Part shown: positions 20,585-29,049 of the stretch, piece after piece | Numbering within the stretch: position 1 is the first letter of the stretch | Layout of the letters: each line of letters starts with the position of its first letter | Virus record (IMG/VR): IMGVR_UViG_3300021963_004861 | Span: 1 to 37,246 of that record | DNA from: a virus | DNA: 37,246 nt | Reading direction: 5' to 3' (one strand) | Program-made: the position numbers and the translations under genes | The notes under the pieces: model-generated | Told to the model about the DNA's origin: nothing | Database searches by the model: none | What the model saw: the letters and a program-made list of their open reading frames with translations, nothing else

Positions 20585-22147
20585 TTAAGGTTGTTCTCCG
20601 TTGTATTTGGTTCTTTGCCAAGAAGGGGTGGTTTTGAGTGCCCTGTTCATCAAGCGACCAGTGCCAAATGGGTCCATGTCGTACCCGCTTTCTCTGGCAA
20701 ACTTGTCGTCGCCGAACATGCTAGCCATGCTACCCCTGACGACATCAAGACCGCCGCCAGTGAATGGGTCTGCAAATGCGTCAATAGAGCCTTGAATTCT
20801 GTTAATTGGTTTTGCGATGCTGGACAGCCTTTGTTTCCACTGGTCGCTTAAACCCATCTTGGTCATAAGCCTATTTTGCATGTTTCCATAGGCATTGGCA
20901 CGACGACCTTCGCTAGTGGGGTCATTCCCGCCAAACGCTTCAGAGCCCCGAGAGTCGTCTTCAAACAAGTCCCCGACTCCTTTTCCGAAGATTTCCTTGG
21001 ACGCTCCATGAAGACCTTGAACGGCACTAAGACCTTGAACTGCCTTATTCATGAAAGGTACGGCACCAGATGCATTTGCTCCAGCAAGATTTCCCTTTCC
21101 AGCGCCAATAGCCTTTAACGCATTGCCAACTCCACCTTGGCTTTTTGCAAGTTGAGCAACCTTAAGCGCCTCATCACTCATTGCTCCAGCGGTCATAAGT
21201 ACATTTGAAGCATCTTCAAATCCGCTTGGTCCTTCTGGTCCTGCTGGTCCTGCTTCTGGTCCTGCTTCTCCTGAAACTCCTTCTGGAATTTGAGGGCGTT
21301 GACCAGACATACCAGAAGGGTTATCTGGGGAAGCAGAAACTTGGTATGGAGATTTAGGGTATTTTCCAAGACCGCCATATTGAGCAGTAGGGCTTTGGCT
21401 TTGATTTGCATTGAGTTGGTCGATTCCATTCTGCTTTGCATGCCATGCAAGTGCGTTGTCGGTTGCGGTGTTGCGCACCCTGTCGCCCATTCTTGGCGTG
21501 TTATATCCACCAAAAGGAGATGCTTCGGTAACTCTTCCGTCAGGTCCAATAACGCTTGGAGCGGGGATTGCCTCTTGCCTAGCCATTTCAGCGTCTCTGG
21601 CTTGGTTGTACTGGTTGTCCATCTGGCGTTGACGCTCACGCATCATGCCTTGCAGACCTTGATTAATGGAACTGTTCCTGTTGCTGAGGGCTTGGTTCAG
21701 GTAGGCATCGTACTCCTTGGAGGTCATGCCACCGCTAGGCATGCTACCCTTTAGTGACGTTGGGTTGTTCGCTTCCTTTTCTTTAGCCGCAGTTTCCGCT
21801 TTGCTTGCCAGACGAGCCGCATTTGCCTTGTCAGCAGGAGAGACTTCGCCTGAGAGCGTTTCGCCCTCTTGGGTTGATTGACTGTCACCACGGCTCATAC
21901 CGCCATAGATACCAAGACCAACACCGCCAATCATTGCCCCTTTACCAAGCGCATTCATTGCTCTTTCCACCTTGCTTGGAGGCAGTGGCGGTGGAGTATT
22001 TGCAGGTGCGGGTGCAGTTGCTGGTGCTGGCTTGGTTGCAGGTGCTGGCTTGGTTGGCTTCTTTGGGGTCGCTGGCTTTCTAGGAGCGGTTGGCTTCCTA
22101 GTGGGAAGTGGCTTCTTGGGAACCTTGATTGGCGTAAATCTAGGCAT
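20585..22147 (-). CDS. Putative internal virion protein with Lys/Pro/Ala tail and collagen-like patch, 520 aa
   Basis: Residues 1-60 are a low-complexity basic region of Pro, Lys and Ala (KPLPTRKPTAPRKPATPKK and KPAPATKPAPAT), resembling histone H1-type or linker tails that bind DNA. A Gly-rich hydrophobic stretch follows at about 70-88 (GKGAMIGGVGLGIYGGMS). The middle is Gln/Asn-rich and helical (MMRERQRQMDNQYNQARDAE). A short Gly-X-Y patch (GEAGPEAGPAGPEGPSG) lies around residue 295. The C-terminal third is Gly/Ala-rich. It starts one base after the preceding stop (TAA-C-ATG). A DNA-binding or ejected capsid protein is plausible by composition and position only. Confidence 0.6.
   Translation of the reverse strand: MPRFTPIKVPKKPLPTRKPTAPRKPATPKKPTKPAPATKPAPATAPAPANTPPPLPPSKVERAMNALGKGAMIGGVGLGIYGGMSRGDSQSTQEGETLSGEVSPADKANAARLASKAETAAKEKEANNPTSLKGSMPSGGMTSKEYDAYLNQALSNRNSSINQGLQGMMRERQRQMDNQYNQARDAEMARQEAIPAPSVIGPDGRVTEASPFGGYNTPRMGDRVRNTATDNALAWHAKQNGIDQLNANQSQSPTAQYGGLGKYPKSPYQVSASPDNPSGMSGQRPQIPEGVSGEAGPEAGPAGPEGPSGFEDASNVLMTAGAMSDEALKVAQLAKSQGGVGNALKAIGAGKGNLAGANASGAVPFMNKAVQGLSAVQGLHGASKEIFGKGVGDLFEDDSRGSEAFGGNDPTSEGRRANAYGNMQNRLMTKMGLSDQWKQRLSSIAKPINRIQGSIDAFADPFTGGGLDVVRGSMASMFGDDKFARESGYDMDPFGTGRLMNRALKTTPSWQRTKYNGEQP
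21226..21276 (-). repeat. Short tandem repeat encoding a collagen-like Gly-X-Y patch
   Basis: Units of the type CTGGTCCTGCTT are repeated with small variations. On the - strand they encode GEAGPEAGPAGPEGPSG inside the 520-aa protein. Repeats like this change length easily between relatives. Confidence 0.6.
22001..22134 (-). repeat. Low-complexity Pro/Ala/Lys-coding region
   Basis: Imperfect direct repeats built on GCTGGTGCTGGCTTGGTTG encode alternating KPAPAT and KPT units in the N-terminal tail of the 520-aa protein. Confidence 0.6.
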
Positions 22148-22148
22148 G

Positions 22149-22745
22149 TTAGTTAATTTCGTTGGAAGATGGGTCGTCGGACCAGTTGGATTCTTGCTTG
22201 GGCTTTTCTGCCTTTTGCTCCGCTGGCTGTTTCTGTTCGGCTTCGCTCTTCGGAGCCTGACCCCTCATTTGACCGATTTCGCCTTGGGTCTGTGCGGACA
22301 GCATACCAGAGTCGGTGCCTTGCTTGATGATTCCACCAAGGTAAGCGGGCTTTGCGCCCTTGCTCAAGAGTTGCTCAAGTTGATTACGCTTCCTGACGAT
22401 TGCACCAACCCTATCTGCGACAACAGGGTCGTTCATGTCGGCAGAATCAACGATGTCGTCCATTTCGGCAATCATCTGGGTCAAGGTGCCCTTGTACTCA
22501 TCTGCTAGGCTCATTTCCTTCTTCCTGTTGAGCATGTCCTCACGCCTGTATTGCATGGCATCCCTTTGCCTGACGGCATCTTCAGCCATCAGTTGCCTTT
22601 GGGTGCTTGCGGCTCCAGCAAGACCAGACTCCATCAATTTGGAGCCAAGTTCCATCTGGGACTCTAAAGGTGCGTAGTTTGCGGCTTGAACGGAAGAAGC
22701 GATGTCTTCTCCTGCACCAATGCCAGCCTGTTGTAATTGTTGCAT
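22149..22745 (-). CDS. Putative helical internal virion protein, 198 aa
   Basis: Nearly all helical in appearance, with many Gln, Met and Ala residues. Residues 40-90 form a charged helix (QRDAMQYRREDMLNRKKEMS). The middle has ADRVGAIVRKRNQLEQLLSK, a likely coiled coil. The C-terminal 40 residues are low-complexity Lys/Glu/Gln/Pro. It starts three bases after the preceding stop (TAA-TTT-ATG). It could be an ejection or internal core protein, but no family is recognised. Confidence 0.6.
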   Translation of the reverse strand: MQQLQQAGIGAGEDIASSVQAANYAPLESQMELGSKLMESGLAGAASTQRQLMAEDAVRQRDAMQYRREDMLNRKKEMSLADEYKGTLTQMIAEMDDIVDSADMNDPVVADRVGAIVRKRNQLEQLLSKGAKPAYLGGIIKQGTDSGMLSAQTQGEIGQMRGQAPKSEAEQKQPAEQKAEKPKQESNWSDDPSSNEIN

Positions 22746-22748
22746 AAA

Positions 22749-23468
22749 TTAGGTTTGTTGTGCGGCTCCTGCTTGTGCGGCGTTGCCGACCACGATGGAA
22801 GTGCCATCCCAAGAAAGGGAATCGCTGTAAGCCTTGTTCATCAGGTTTTGAGATTGCCAAGAAGACCTGAGCGTCTGCCTGATTTGCTGGTCCCTGATTT
22901 CGCCCATGTTCTTGGCTTCAACAGCGGAAGCATGAGCCTGAGAAATCAAAGCGGATTCGAACGGCGTGATGACAGGAAGACCATTTGCGATGTCCATGGA
23001 GTCCTTAGCCATCTCCATGTCCTGAGCGACGCTCAACGACGTAGCCAGATAGGTCGTGTTCTGACCGCCACCCATTGATGCGCTGAGTCCTAGAACGTAT
23101 TGCTGGTTGGAATCTTGACTGGGAACCTTACTTTTAAGGTAGGTGTAAATCGTGCCAGCGTTTGTCGTGTTTCGAGACGCAAGATAGGCGGTAAGCGTGG
23201 TATCTGCGGCAATGAACTCTTCAGTGTTCTGCTTGTACGCATCGATGGTTTGAGCGATTTCGAACCTTGGGTTGCGTCCATAAAGTACGTACTTCTGCGT
23301 GGTGTAGTCAGGAGCAGTAATGGTATAATTAGGACCATAATGGTCCGTAGCAGTACCACCAGCAGACTGCCCAGTAATTGCCAGACCTTTCAGGTTCTGC
23401 TCATGAATCTGGACGTACGACTGCCCGCTGTATGGCGGGTAGAGTTCTGGATTGGGGTCTAGAGGCAT
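22749..23468 (-). CDS. Putative virion protein, 239 aa
   Basis: The N-terminus is rich in Pro and Tyr (NPELYPPYSGQSYVQIHEQN), the middle contains Thr/Ala-rich helices (NTEEFIAADTTLTAYLASRN), and the C-terminal third is helical and Gln/Ser-rich (EIRDQQIRQTLRSSWQSQNL). It has no membrane segment or known motif. Its ATG overlaps the stop of the nozzle-like gene (TAATG), so the two are coupled and it probably joins the tail or the internal core. Function unknown. Confidence 0.55.
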   Translation of the reverse strand: MPLDPNPELYPPYSGQSYVQIHEQNLKGLAITGQSAGGTATDHYGPNYTITAPDYTTQKYVLYGRNPRFEIAQTIDAYKQNTEEFIAADTTLTAYLASRNTTNAGTIYTYLKSKVPSQDSNQQYVLGLSASMGGGQNTTYLATSLSVAQDMEMAKDSMDIANGLPVITPFESALISQAHASAVEAKNMGEIRDQQIRQTLRSSWQSQNLMNKAYSDSLSWDGTSIVVGNAAQAGAAQQT

Positions 23469-24850
23469 TAGAATGATGAGAAGATTGAACGACCCACAAG
23501 GGAGGCGTCTACTCCTACGCTATAAATACTAGGCTTTCCTGACTTTACGACAACTTCCAACTTACCTCCCATGCACTTTTTGTTAGCCAAAGCACGCCTA
23601 ACCGCTGTGCCTAGGTTTTGGTTCGTGAAGGTATCCAGAGTCCACTTACCATCTGGGTTCACGGCGATGAAGTTCAGGTCAATGCTGGCTGAGCCGTTGG
23701 TGTTGAAGTAGACATAGGACTCATCGTACTTCTTGTCCGAGTGGGACTTGAAGAAGTAGTTGCGTGTCCTGAACTTGGACTGGAAGGTCGTTCCTGCGTC
23801 CGTGGACGAAGAAGCAACGTCCAACAGGTAAATGTTGCCAGTTGCGTAATTGATGCCCCAAACCCTAGGAATGCCGTCTTTTCGTGCCACCACCAAGGAG
23901 TCCATGCTATGGGCATAAACGTTCAAAGACTCGAACATGACCTTGTTTTGGGTGTTTAGCACCAAGACGCAGGTCTTGTTGTAGGTGCCCAAAAGGGGCA
24001 AAGTGATGTAAATACGCCCTTTTAGTGAAACAGCGGTGATGGCACTGTATTTGGAAGGGTCGATTTGGTCCCAAATGTCCTGAATCAGGTAGGAAATAGG
24101 CTTAGAGCCTTCATTGTACTTGTCCTGCTCCATGACCTTTAAGCCGTCTTGGTCGACGAACACAAGAATGCCATTGGTTTCAGCCCAGCCGTCCTTACAG
24201 GCTAGCCCATCTTGCGCTGAAATCCTGCTTACTGTGTGAAATACCTGCTCGTTTGGCTTCCTGTCTGGGTTTGCCTGACGTCCAAGACCAGCCTTTACGA
24301 AGTAGATGCTACGCTTTCCGAAGGCTAGGAAAGAGTTCATCCTTGGAACGATGGCTAAGACAGGGTCATAGGTGCCCTGAATGAGCCTTAGGTCGTCTGG
24401 CTCGTACGGCAGGTTGCCAGTATACAGGGTAAACCTGCATCTGTCGTTCTTTGCCGTCACCAGACGCTCGGTGATGTTCGCTCCAGCGACCCAATCGGAG
24501 TCCAATGTCTCCATCGTAAGTGCGTCGGCATAGCCCTGACTTCGGGCTTTTTGCTTTGACGCCAGACTAGCAACTGATGTCACGCCTGAGTTGCAGTCAA
24601 AACGGACGTTTGCGTTCCAAAGCAGGATGCTGTCACCGCTGGGACCATGAGCCGCACAAGCGTATGTGACTGGGTAGAATCCAGAGTAGGCTAGCGTGTA
24701 GCCAAGCCTAGGGGTGATTACGCCCTCGTTGATGGTGATGTTCTCTGCGTACTCAAGCGTACCAGAGTCAGGATTAAACGTAGCACTGTTGGGGTAAGAG
24801 GCAAAGCCTTCGAACCTAAGTTCTCCGTCTGATTGAATTTCTCTAGCCAT
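23468..24850 (-). CDS. Tail nozzle/stabilisation-like protein (beta-propeller type)
   Basis: 460 residues, strand-rich. The N-terminus has ENITINEGVITPRLGYT, a pattern seen in podoviral nozzle or DNA-stabilisation proteins (T7 gp12 or P22 gp10 role), in which the protein lists its 'given' parameters before a propeller. Blade-like repeats include RMNSFLAFGKRSIYFVKAG, TNGILVFVDQDGLKVME, AVSLKGRIYITLPLLG and DSLVVARKDGIPRVWGIN. These proteins form the hollow end of the short tail through which DNA leaves. The start overlaps the previous stop (TAATG). The assignment is by fold pattern and position, so the precise family is open. Confidence 0.6.
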   Translation of the reverse strand: MAREIQSDGELRFEGFASYPNSATFNPDSGTLEYAENITINEGVITPRLGYTLAYSGFYPVTYACAAHGPSGDSILLWNANVRFDCNSGVTSVASLASKQKARSQGYADALTMETLDSDWVAGANITERLVTAKNDRCRFTLYTGNLPYEPDDLRLIQGTYDPVLAIVPRMNSFLAFGKRSIYFVKAGLGRQANPDRKPNEQVFHTVSRISAQDGLACKDGWAETNGILVFVDQDGLKVMEQDKYNEGSKPISYLIQDIWDQIDPSKYSAITAVSLKGRIYITLPLLGTYNKTCVLVLNTQNKVMFESLNVYAHSMDSLVVARKDGIPRVWGINYATGNIYLLDVASSSTDAGTTFQSKFRTRNYFFKSHSDKKYDESYVYFNTNGSASIDLNFIAVNPDGKWTLDTFTNQNLGTAVRRALANKKCMGGKLEVVVKSGKPSIYSVGVDASLVGRSIFSSF

Positions 24851-25749
24851 TATGGAATTGTTTCGTAGATTGTTGGGTAGGCATGTGTCTTGTCGTTTGT
24901 AGACATTTCCTGTTCCCAGTCTTCTTGTTCTGCCAATTTTTCTGGGTCATACCTCCAAGTTGGAAGAGAGTCATATGGGTATTGGTCTATGGACTCGTAG
25001 ATTCCCTTGAAGCAATAAGGGTGTGGAATCGTGACAGTACCTTGCCAGTACTGGTATACTTTCCATGACCCAGATTCATACTTTACGTCAGCAATCCTAA
25101 ATCTTTGGCAGTTGTAGTTCTTTTGAGACTGCTGGCGAGAATTTGCCAATTTGAAGTGAAATTGCTGTTCAGCCACAAAGTTGGTCATCAGGTCATCAAT
25201 GATGTACCATTCGACGGCATCACAACCATCGATTCCCCATGGTCGTGTTGCCAAATCAAGTAAACCAGCCTGTTGGTCTACGATTAAAAAAGGATAACCT
25301 TCTGATAGCCTAGCATACGTCCCAACTTTGTGGACGTTTCTTGCAATCCAGATGCCTACATGTCCGCTTTGTCCTCCCTCAACAGGATTTGAAGGTAGAG
25401 TAACGTATCCATTGTCGTTTACATATGGCTCACCAAAACCAGTGGAACTTCCCATTGTGGAAGTAAGGGTGCTTGCAAAGATATTCCTGATGTAGAACTG
25501 CTTGTTGCAAATTGTAGGTGGGTCTTGGCTTGCACCTTCCATTTTTCCGATGCCAGCAATTACAGTACCCCTTTTAATTTTAATCCTGTTTGTATTCTCG
25601 ATTGTGACCTCAAATTGCAGGTTGGAAGATGACGCTACAGGCGTTTCTGATTCGCCCCTTTTGCTTCCTCGTTGCAACACCTCTCCGTCCCCAGTGGTGG
25701 TCAACCACCCATGGGGAGTTCTGAAAGTGCCGAACTTACGGAAGTACAT
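24850..25749 (-). CDS. Putative tail/receptor-region protein, 299 aa
   Basis: Strand-rich and aromatic (RKFGTFRTPHGWLTTTGDGE, WKVYQYWQGTVTIPHPYCF), with a middle helical part (EQQFHFKLANSRQQSQKNYN) and an acidic C-terminus. It is placed between two fibre genes and the nozzle-like gene. The composition is more AT-rich than the capsid genes: 26 G/C in the 60 bases at 25081-25140, against 37 at 29401-29460. A minor tail or host-recognition component is likely, but no domain is recognised. It ends in a TAATG overlap with the next gene. Confidence 0.55.
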   Translation of the reverse strand: MYFRKFGTFRTPHGWLTTTGDGEVLQRGSKRGESETPVASSSNLQFEVTIENTNRIKIKRGTVIAGIGKMEGASQDPPTICNKQFYIRNIFASTLTSTMGSSTGFGEPYVNDNGYVTLPSNPVEGGQSGHVGIWIARNVHKVGTYARLSEGYPFLIVDQQAGLLDLATRPWGIDGCDAVEWYIIDDLMTNFVAEQQFHFKLANSRQQSQKNYNCQRFRIADVKYESGSWKVYQYWQGTVTIPHPYCFKGIYESIDQYPYDSLPTWRYDPEKLAEQEDWEQEMSTNDKTHAYPTIYETIP

Positions 25750-26261
25750 CAGTTAGCAATCCAAAGGTAGCCAGAGCCGTTGTACCAAACAAGAGTAACC
25801 CAATGGACAATCGCACTTGCGTTGATGGTATGGGTAGAGCCAGAGCCATTGATGAAGTTTCCAGAACCCACATCGATTACCGCATTGGTTCCACCCTCCA
25901 CCACAACCATGAACCTGTCTCCGATTTGCCAGCCGTTGGCAACATCGAGAGAAATGGTTGCTGGACCGCTGGTTCCAGCGCTTACGACGATAATGGTTCC
26001 GTTGTTGATTGCAGACCTAGTGGGGCTGTAGGTTGTGGATACATTGTAATCCAACACAAACGACGCAGGAGCGTAGGCGGGGATTGCGGAAATCGCATTG
26101 GAAATCTGCGTGCCTGTTTCGCTGGTGCTGTAGACACCAAGATTAGACCTAGCGGTTTCAAAATTCTGAAGGTCCGCTAGGTTCTGAGCCATCTTGAGGG
26201 CTGAAGGGTCCTCTTCGACTGTGATTCCAGAGACGCCACCGCCTCCATTGTAAATAGGCAT
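25749..26261 (-). CDS. Tail fibre-like protein, 170 aa
   Basis: Residues 22-45 (ALKMAQNLADLQNFETARSN, then LGVYS) match the LADLxNxxTARxNLGVYS stretch that recurs in phage tail fibre and collar proteins. The rest is Gly/Ser/Thr-rich with alternating hydrophobic residues (NGTIIVVSAGTSGPATISL, WVTLVWYNGSGYLWIAN), typical of a trimeric beta tip. It starts one base after the preceding stop (TAA-C-ATG) and overlaps the next start. It probably contributes to host recognition. Confidence 0.7.
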   Translation of the reverse strand: MPIYNGGGGVSGITVEEDPSALKMAQNLADLQNFETARSNLGVYSTSETGTQISNAISAIPAYAPASFVLDYNVSTTYSPTRSAINNGTIIVVSAGTSGPATISLDVANGWQIGDRFMVVVEGGTNAVIDVGSGNFINGSGSTHTINASAIVHWVTLVWYNGSGYLWIAN

Positions 26262-26262
26262 G

Positions 26263-26475
26263 TTATTTGTTGATTAGTTGTTGAATGATTTGTTCGAGTT
26301 CTGAAATTCTTTGTTCGGGGCTTTTTGTCTCAGGCGCTGGCTGGTAAGCGACGCTAACCAGATACTCGTCGGTCATTTCGGCGTTGCCGATGACTTGGCG
26401 TCCGTCTTCGCAAGTGATGCTTAGGCGGTCTTCGGAGCGGGTCCAGACGAGGTTGTTGTGGTCTGTGAAAGGCAT
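26263..26475 (-). CDS. Small fibre-region protein with C-terminal coiled coil, 70 aa
   Basis: The first 47 residues are strand-rich (NNLVWTRSEDRLSITCEDGR), and the last 16 (QRISELEQIIQQLINK) form a short heptad helix with Ile/Leu at the core positions, as in small trimerising coiled coils. It is sandwiched between two fibre genes. It may be a fibre subunit or a fibre assembly factor. No family is recognised. Confidence 0.55.
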   Translation of the reverse strand: MPFTDHNNLVWTRSEDRLSITCEDGRQVIGNAEMTDEYLVSVAYQPAPETKSPEQRISELEQIIQQLINK

Positions 26476-26480
26476 AGTGT

Positions 26481-27620
26481 TTAGAAATAGGTAGTGATGA
26501 TTGCTATTCCGTTCGCTCCTGCCCCAGAGGCACCACCTAGAAAATTATTGTCTACACCCGCTGAACCGCCTCCACCACCCGCAGGCCACCCCCCATTCGC
26601 CGCATTTTGTCCGACTGCATTTGTCACATACCCAGAGCCACCTCCTCCAGTGCCTAGGAGAAAATACTGATTAGTTGCGGATGTGCCATTTGAAGGAGGA
26701 ATTACTGGACTTGCTGAACCACCAGTACCTCCAGCGATGCTTACATTAACTCCAGAATAAGAAGAGTTGGCAGAAGACATGGTACCCCCAGAGCCACCAG
26801 TTGCCGTTGTGGTTAGGTTTGCCCCAGCACCAGCACCTCCACCACCACTTGTTGCAGTAAGAAAAATTGCCTGTGATACTTGTGGATTATTTCCAGTAGT
26901 TATGCTCGTTGCACTAGTTCCAGTGTTTTGAAATGAGTTTCCGTGTATATTGCTAAATACGCCGCTGTAACTGCTTCCGCCTGTTCCGCTTCCAGCGAGT
27001 CCTCCAAGGCCACCAACCGCTCTAAACTGAGAAAATGACGTGGCTCCTCCATTGTTTCCGTTTGTACCATTTGTGTTGTTTGATGCATTTCCAGCCCGAG
27101 AAGCACCTCCAGAACCAATAACTACAGTTTGAGTAGAACCTAAAAACTGAGCATTAATTCTACCAATAGTAGTTCCTCCAGAACCACCACCCGAACCGCC
27201 ACATCTTGCTACAGTCGTCGGTTGCCTTGAGCCAGTTCCTCCACCACCACCACCGCCAACGAGAAAAAACTCAACAAGTTTTGCACCAGCGGGTTTTGTC
27301 CAAGTAAAACTTCCTGCTGTAGTTGAACTCCCGAACACTTGGATGTCGATGCTACTGCCACCACCGCCACCAGTAACTACAGCCCAAGCATTGTTCTTTC
27401 TGGCGTACTGGGAGCCGTCAGCAGGGGCATCCGTCAAGTACAAGGACATGCCAGCCGTGGTTTGGTAGTCTGCCATACCAGCGAGCGTCTGGTACGTCAG
27501 AGTGGCTGTTGCATTGCTTAGGTAACCCGAAAGCAACAAGTCCACGGCTGGCTTGTTGTACAGAGTCCTATCTAGTACAGAGGGTAACCCACCTTCACCA
27601 CCTGCACCTCCAGAAGGCAT
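26481..27620 (-). CDS. Glycine-rich tail fibre / receptor-binding protein, 379 aa
   Basis: The start is set at the ATG at 27620 (MPSGGAGGEGG), which overlaps the previous stop as TAATG. A longer frame would run into the preceding gene. Residues 20-85 contain fibre-type strands (ATLTYQTLAGMADYQTTAGM). Residues 95-122 hold the entry TWTKPAGAKLVEFFLVGGGG, typical of the Gly-rich adhesin domain. The remaining 250 residues are Gly/Ser/Asn runs broken by short strands. In known Gly-rich phage adhesins such runs pack as polyglycine type II helices and carry the variable loops that touch the receptor. This is the best candidate for the host-range determinant. Confidence 0.75.
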   Translation of the reverse strand: MPSGGAGGEGGLPSVLDRTLYNKPAVDLLLSGYLSNATATLTYQTLAGMADYQTTAGMSLYLTDAPADGSQYARKNNAWAVVTGGGGGSSIDIQVFGSSTTAGSFTWTKPAGAKLVEFFLVGGGGGGGTGSRQPTTVARCGGSGGGSGGTTIGRINAQFLGSTQTVVIGSGGASRAGNASNNTNGTNGNNGGATSFSQFRAVGGLGGLAGSGTGGSSYSGVFSNIHGNSFQNTGTSATSITTGNNPQVSQAIFLTATSGGGGAGAGANLTTTATGGSGGTMSSANSSYSGVNVSIAGGTGGSASPVIPPSNGTSATNQYFLLGTGGGGSGYVTNAVGQNAANGGWPAGGGGGSAGVDNNFLGGASGAGANGIAIITTYF

Positions 27621-27913
27621 TACTGCGAGTAGTGGTAGACGTAGCCGTTGCCAGTGGTCCAAACCTGACCATTGTAGCCGTTGAACTCAAGGGAACCGCC
27701 GTCGTACGAGGTTAAGGTGGAAGCCGCCCTAAGGTAGATGGGGTTGCCACTGCCGTCAGGCTGAAGGTACACCGCAAGGGCAGTCGTACCAGTGTTCATG
27801 ATGCCAAACAGCCTTCGGTTGCGGACGGAATCCAGAACCAGAGCCTTGGATGCATTCGCAAACGTCGTGACGTCGACATTCGGGATTTGTTGCGGTAAGT
27901 ATGCGTGGGACAT
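27620..27913 (-). CDS. Small beta-rich structural protein, 97 aa
   Basis: Strand-rich with KALVLDSVRNRRLFGIMNTG, TALAVYLQPDG and GYNGQVWTTGNGYVYHYSQ. Similar small proteins with a MNTGTTALxVYL core occur next to fibre genes in other phages, but the function is not established. It could be a decoration, spike or fibre base protein. It starts four bases after the preceding stop and overlaps the fibre gene start. Confidence 0.55.
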   Translation of the reverse strand: MSHAYLPQQIPNVDVTTFANASKALVLDSVRNRRLFGIMNTGTTALAVYLQPDGSGNPIYLRAASTLTSYDGGSLEFNGYNGQVWTTGNGYVYHYSQ

Positions 27914-27917
27914 TTGA

Positions 27918-28670
27918 TTAGTATGTTCTGAAATTGATGCGTCTGGTTTGACCTTGTTGCCTGAGGGCTTGGTCTACCGCTTGGTCGAGCGCTTGGTTGC
28001 AGTCGGCTTCCGCACCTTGCGAGAGTTCGAGTTGACCTTGCGAGCGTTGGTAGTCGGCATGGACGCCATGGACGACATACGAGTGAAAAAGTTTAGGAAT
28101 TTGAACCTTTTGCCAAGTTCCGAGAGGAGGGGTGACGCCAGTCGTAGGAGTCGTGCCAGTGTATTCATAGAAATCACCCATGGAAGGGGTGCCCTCCTTC
28201 GGGACAAGTGCAGTCTGGATGGTGTCAGCGGCTCCAGCATCGTAGTAAACCTGAGCACCAGTGCTGTAAGTCACAGTGGACGACCATGGGTTGCCAAAAA
28301 GCCTAGGTGCATCGAGGCGATACTCGACCCACACCTCTTCGTTCATGTCGTTGGCAAGAAAAAGTTCGCCGTTGTAGATGGAGAAATCCTTTTCGATGCT
28401 GTTGTGGGCTAAAGGGTCCCTGTTCCAGACGGCTTGAATCTGACCGATTCCCGCTGGAAGCGTGACTTTACGCCTTTCATCCACGATTGTGGACTGACAT
28501 TTGACGTAACGCTTGAGGTCATACCAGTCTTGGGCTTCCCAGATGGTCTGGAGACGCCTAGAAGCGAAGTCACGGACAGTAGCGAACCTGTCGAGGGTAG
28601 TAAGGTTCCTGTCCAGACCGCAGAGTTGCAGTGCCGTGTACAGGATGTCGCTGAAATAGGTGGTCTTCAT
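27918..28670 (-). CDS. Head-tail connector/adaptor-like protein, 250 aa
   Basis: The N-terminal helices carry DRFATVRDFASRRLQTIWEA and QDWYDLKR, resembling the helical bundle of podoviral adaptor (tail tubular A-type) proteins, where RRxxxxWxxxxW lies at the ring. The middle is strand-rich with a VTYSTGAQVYY repeat type seen in inserted carbohydrate-binding-like modules. The C-terminus is again helical and Gln-rich (EADCNQALDQAVDQALRQQG). Position soon after the capsid gene agrees. The start overlaps the previous stop (ATGA). Sequence similarity to a named family is not certain. Confidence 0.5.
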   Translation of the reverse strand: MKTTYFSDILYTALQLCGLDRNLTTLDRFATVRDFASRRLQTIWEAQDWYDLKRYVKCQSTIVDERRKVTLPAGIGQIQAVWNRDPLAHNSIEKDFSIYNGELFLANDMNEEVWVEYRLDAPRLFGNPWSSTVTYSTGAQVYYDAGAADTIQTALVPKEGTPSMGDFYEYTGTTPTTGVTPPLGTWQKVQIPKLFHSYVVHGVHADYQRSQGQLELSQGAEADCNQALDQAVDQALRQQGQTRRINFRTY

Positions 28671-29038
28671 TTGATTTCGACGCCGTAGGCATCGTACAGT
28701 TTCCTGTTTCCGTTCACACGGACAGTCGTGTTGACCGCTTTGGAGTTAACTTTGCATTCAGGATTGTCCCGCATGAATTCTGCGACGAACTTCTTATCCT
28801 TCCAACAGGCGTAACCAAGCCTTTGTCCCCAATAATGGTACGAATCCGCAGGGATTCGCATGGAAAGTTGACCCAACCCTTCGACATGACCATGGTGCAG
28901 TTGATTCAACTGAGCCATCATCTTGCGTTGGGTATGGGCTTGAACTTTACGGAGTTCCCATCCCGTCCGAAACTCTTCTAGCATGGGGACTAGAAGGTCG
29001 GACGGAATGGATTCATGGATGGATTGTAAACCAGCCAT
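28667..29038 (-). CDS. Conserved-looking small protein after the capsid gene, 123 aa
   Basis: Helical N-terminus (QRKMMAQLNQLHHGHVEGLG) followed by SMRIPADSYHYWGQRLGYAC and WKDKKFVAEFMRDNPE. The dense Trp/Tyr/Gly motif suggests a real, conserved fold, but I do not know its function. It is one of the few genes here with a purine-rich sequence before the start (AAAAGGAGC-ATG), although the spacing is too short for a normal Shine-Dalgarno. It might be a minor head or completion protein. Confidence 0.6.
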   Translation of the reverse strand: MAGLQSIHESIPSDLLVPMLEEFRTGWELRKVQAHTQRKMMAQLNQLHHGHVEGLGQLSMRIPADSYHYWGQRLGYACWKDKKFVAEFMRDNPECKVNSKAVNTTVRVNGNRKLYDAYGVEIK

Positions 29039-29049
29039 GCTCCTTTTGC

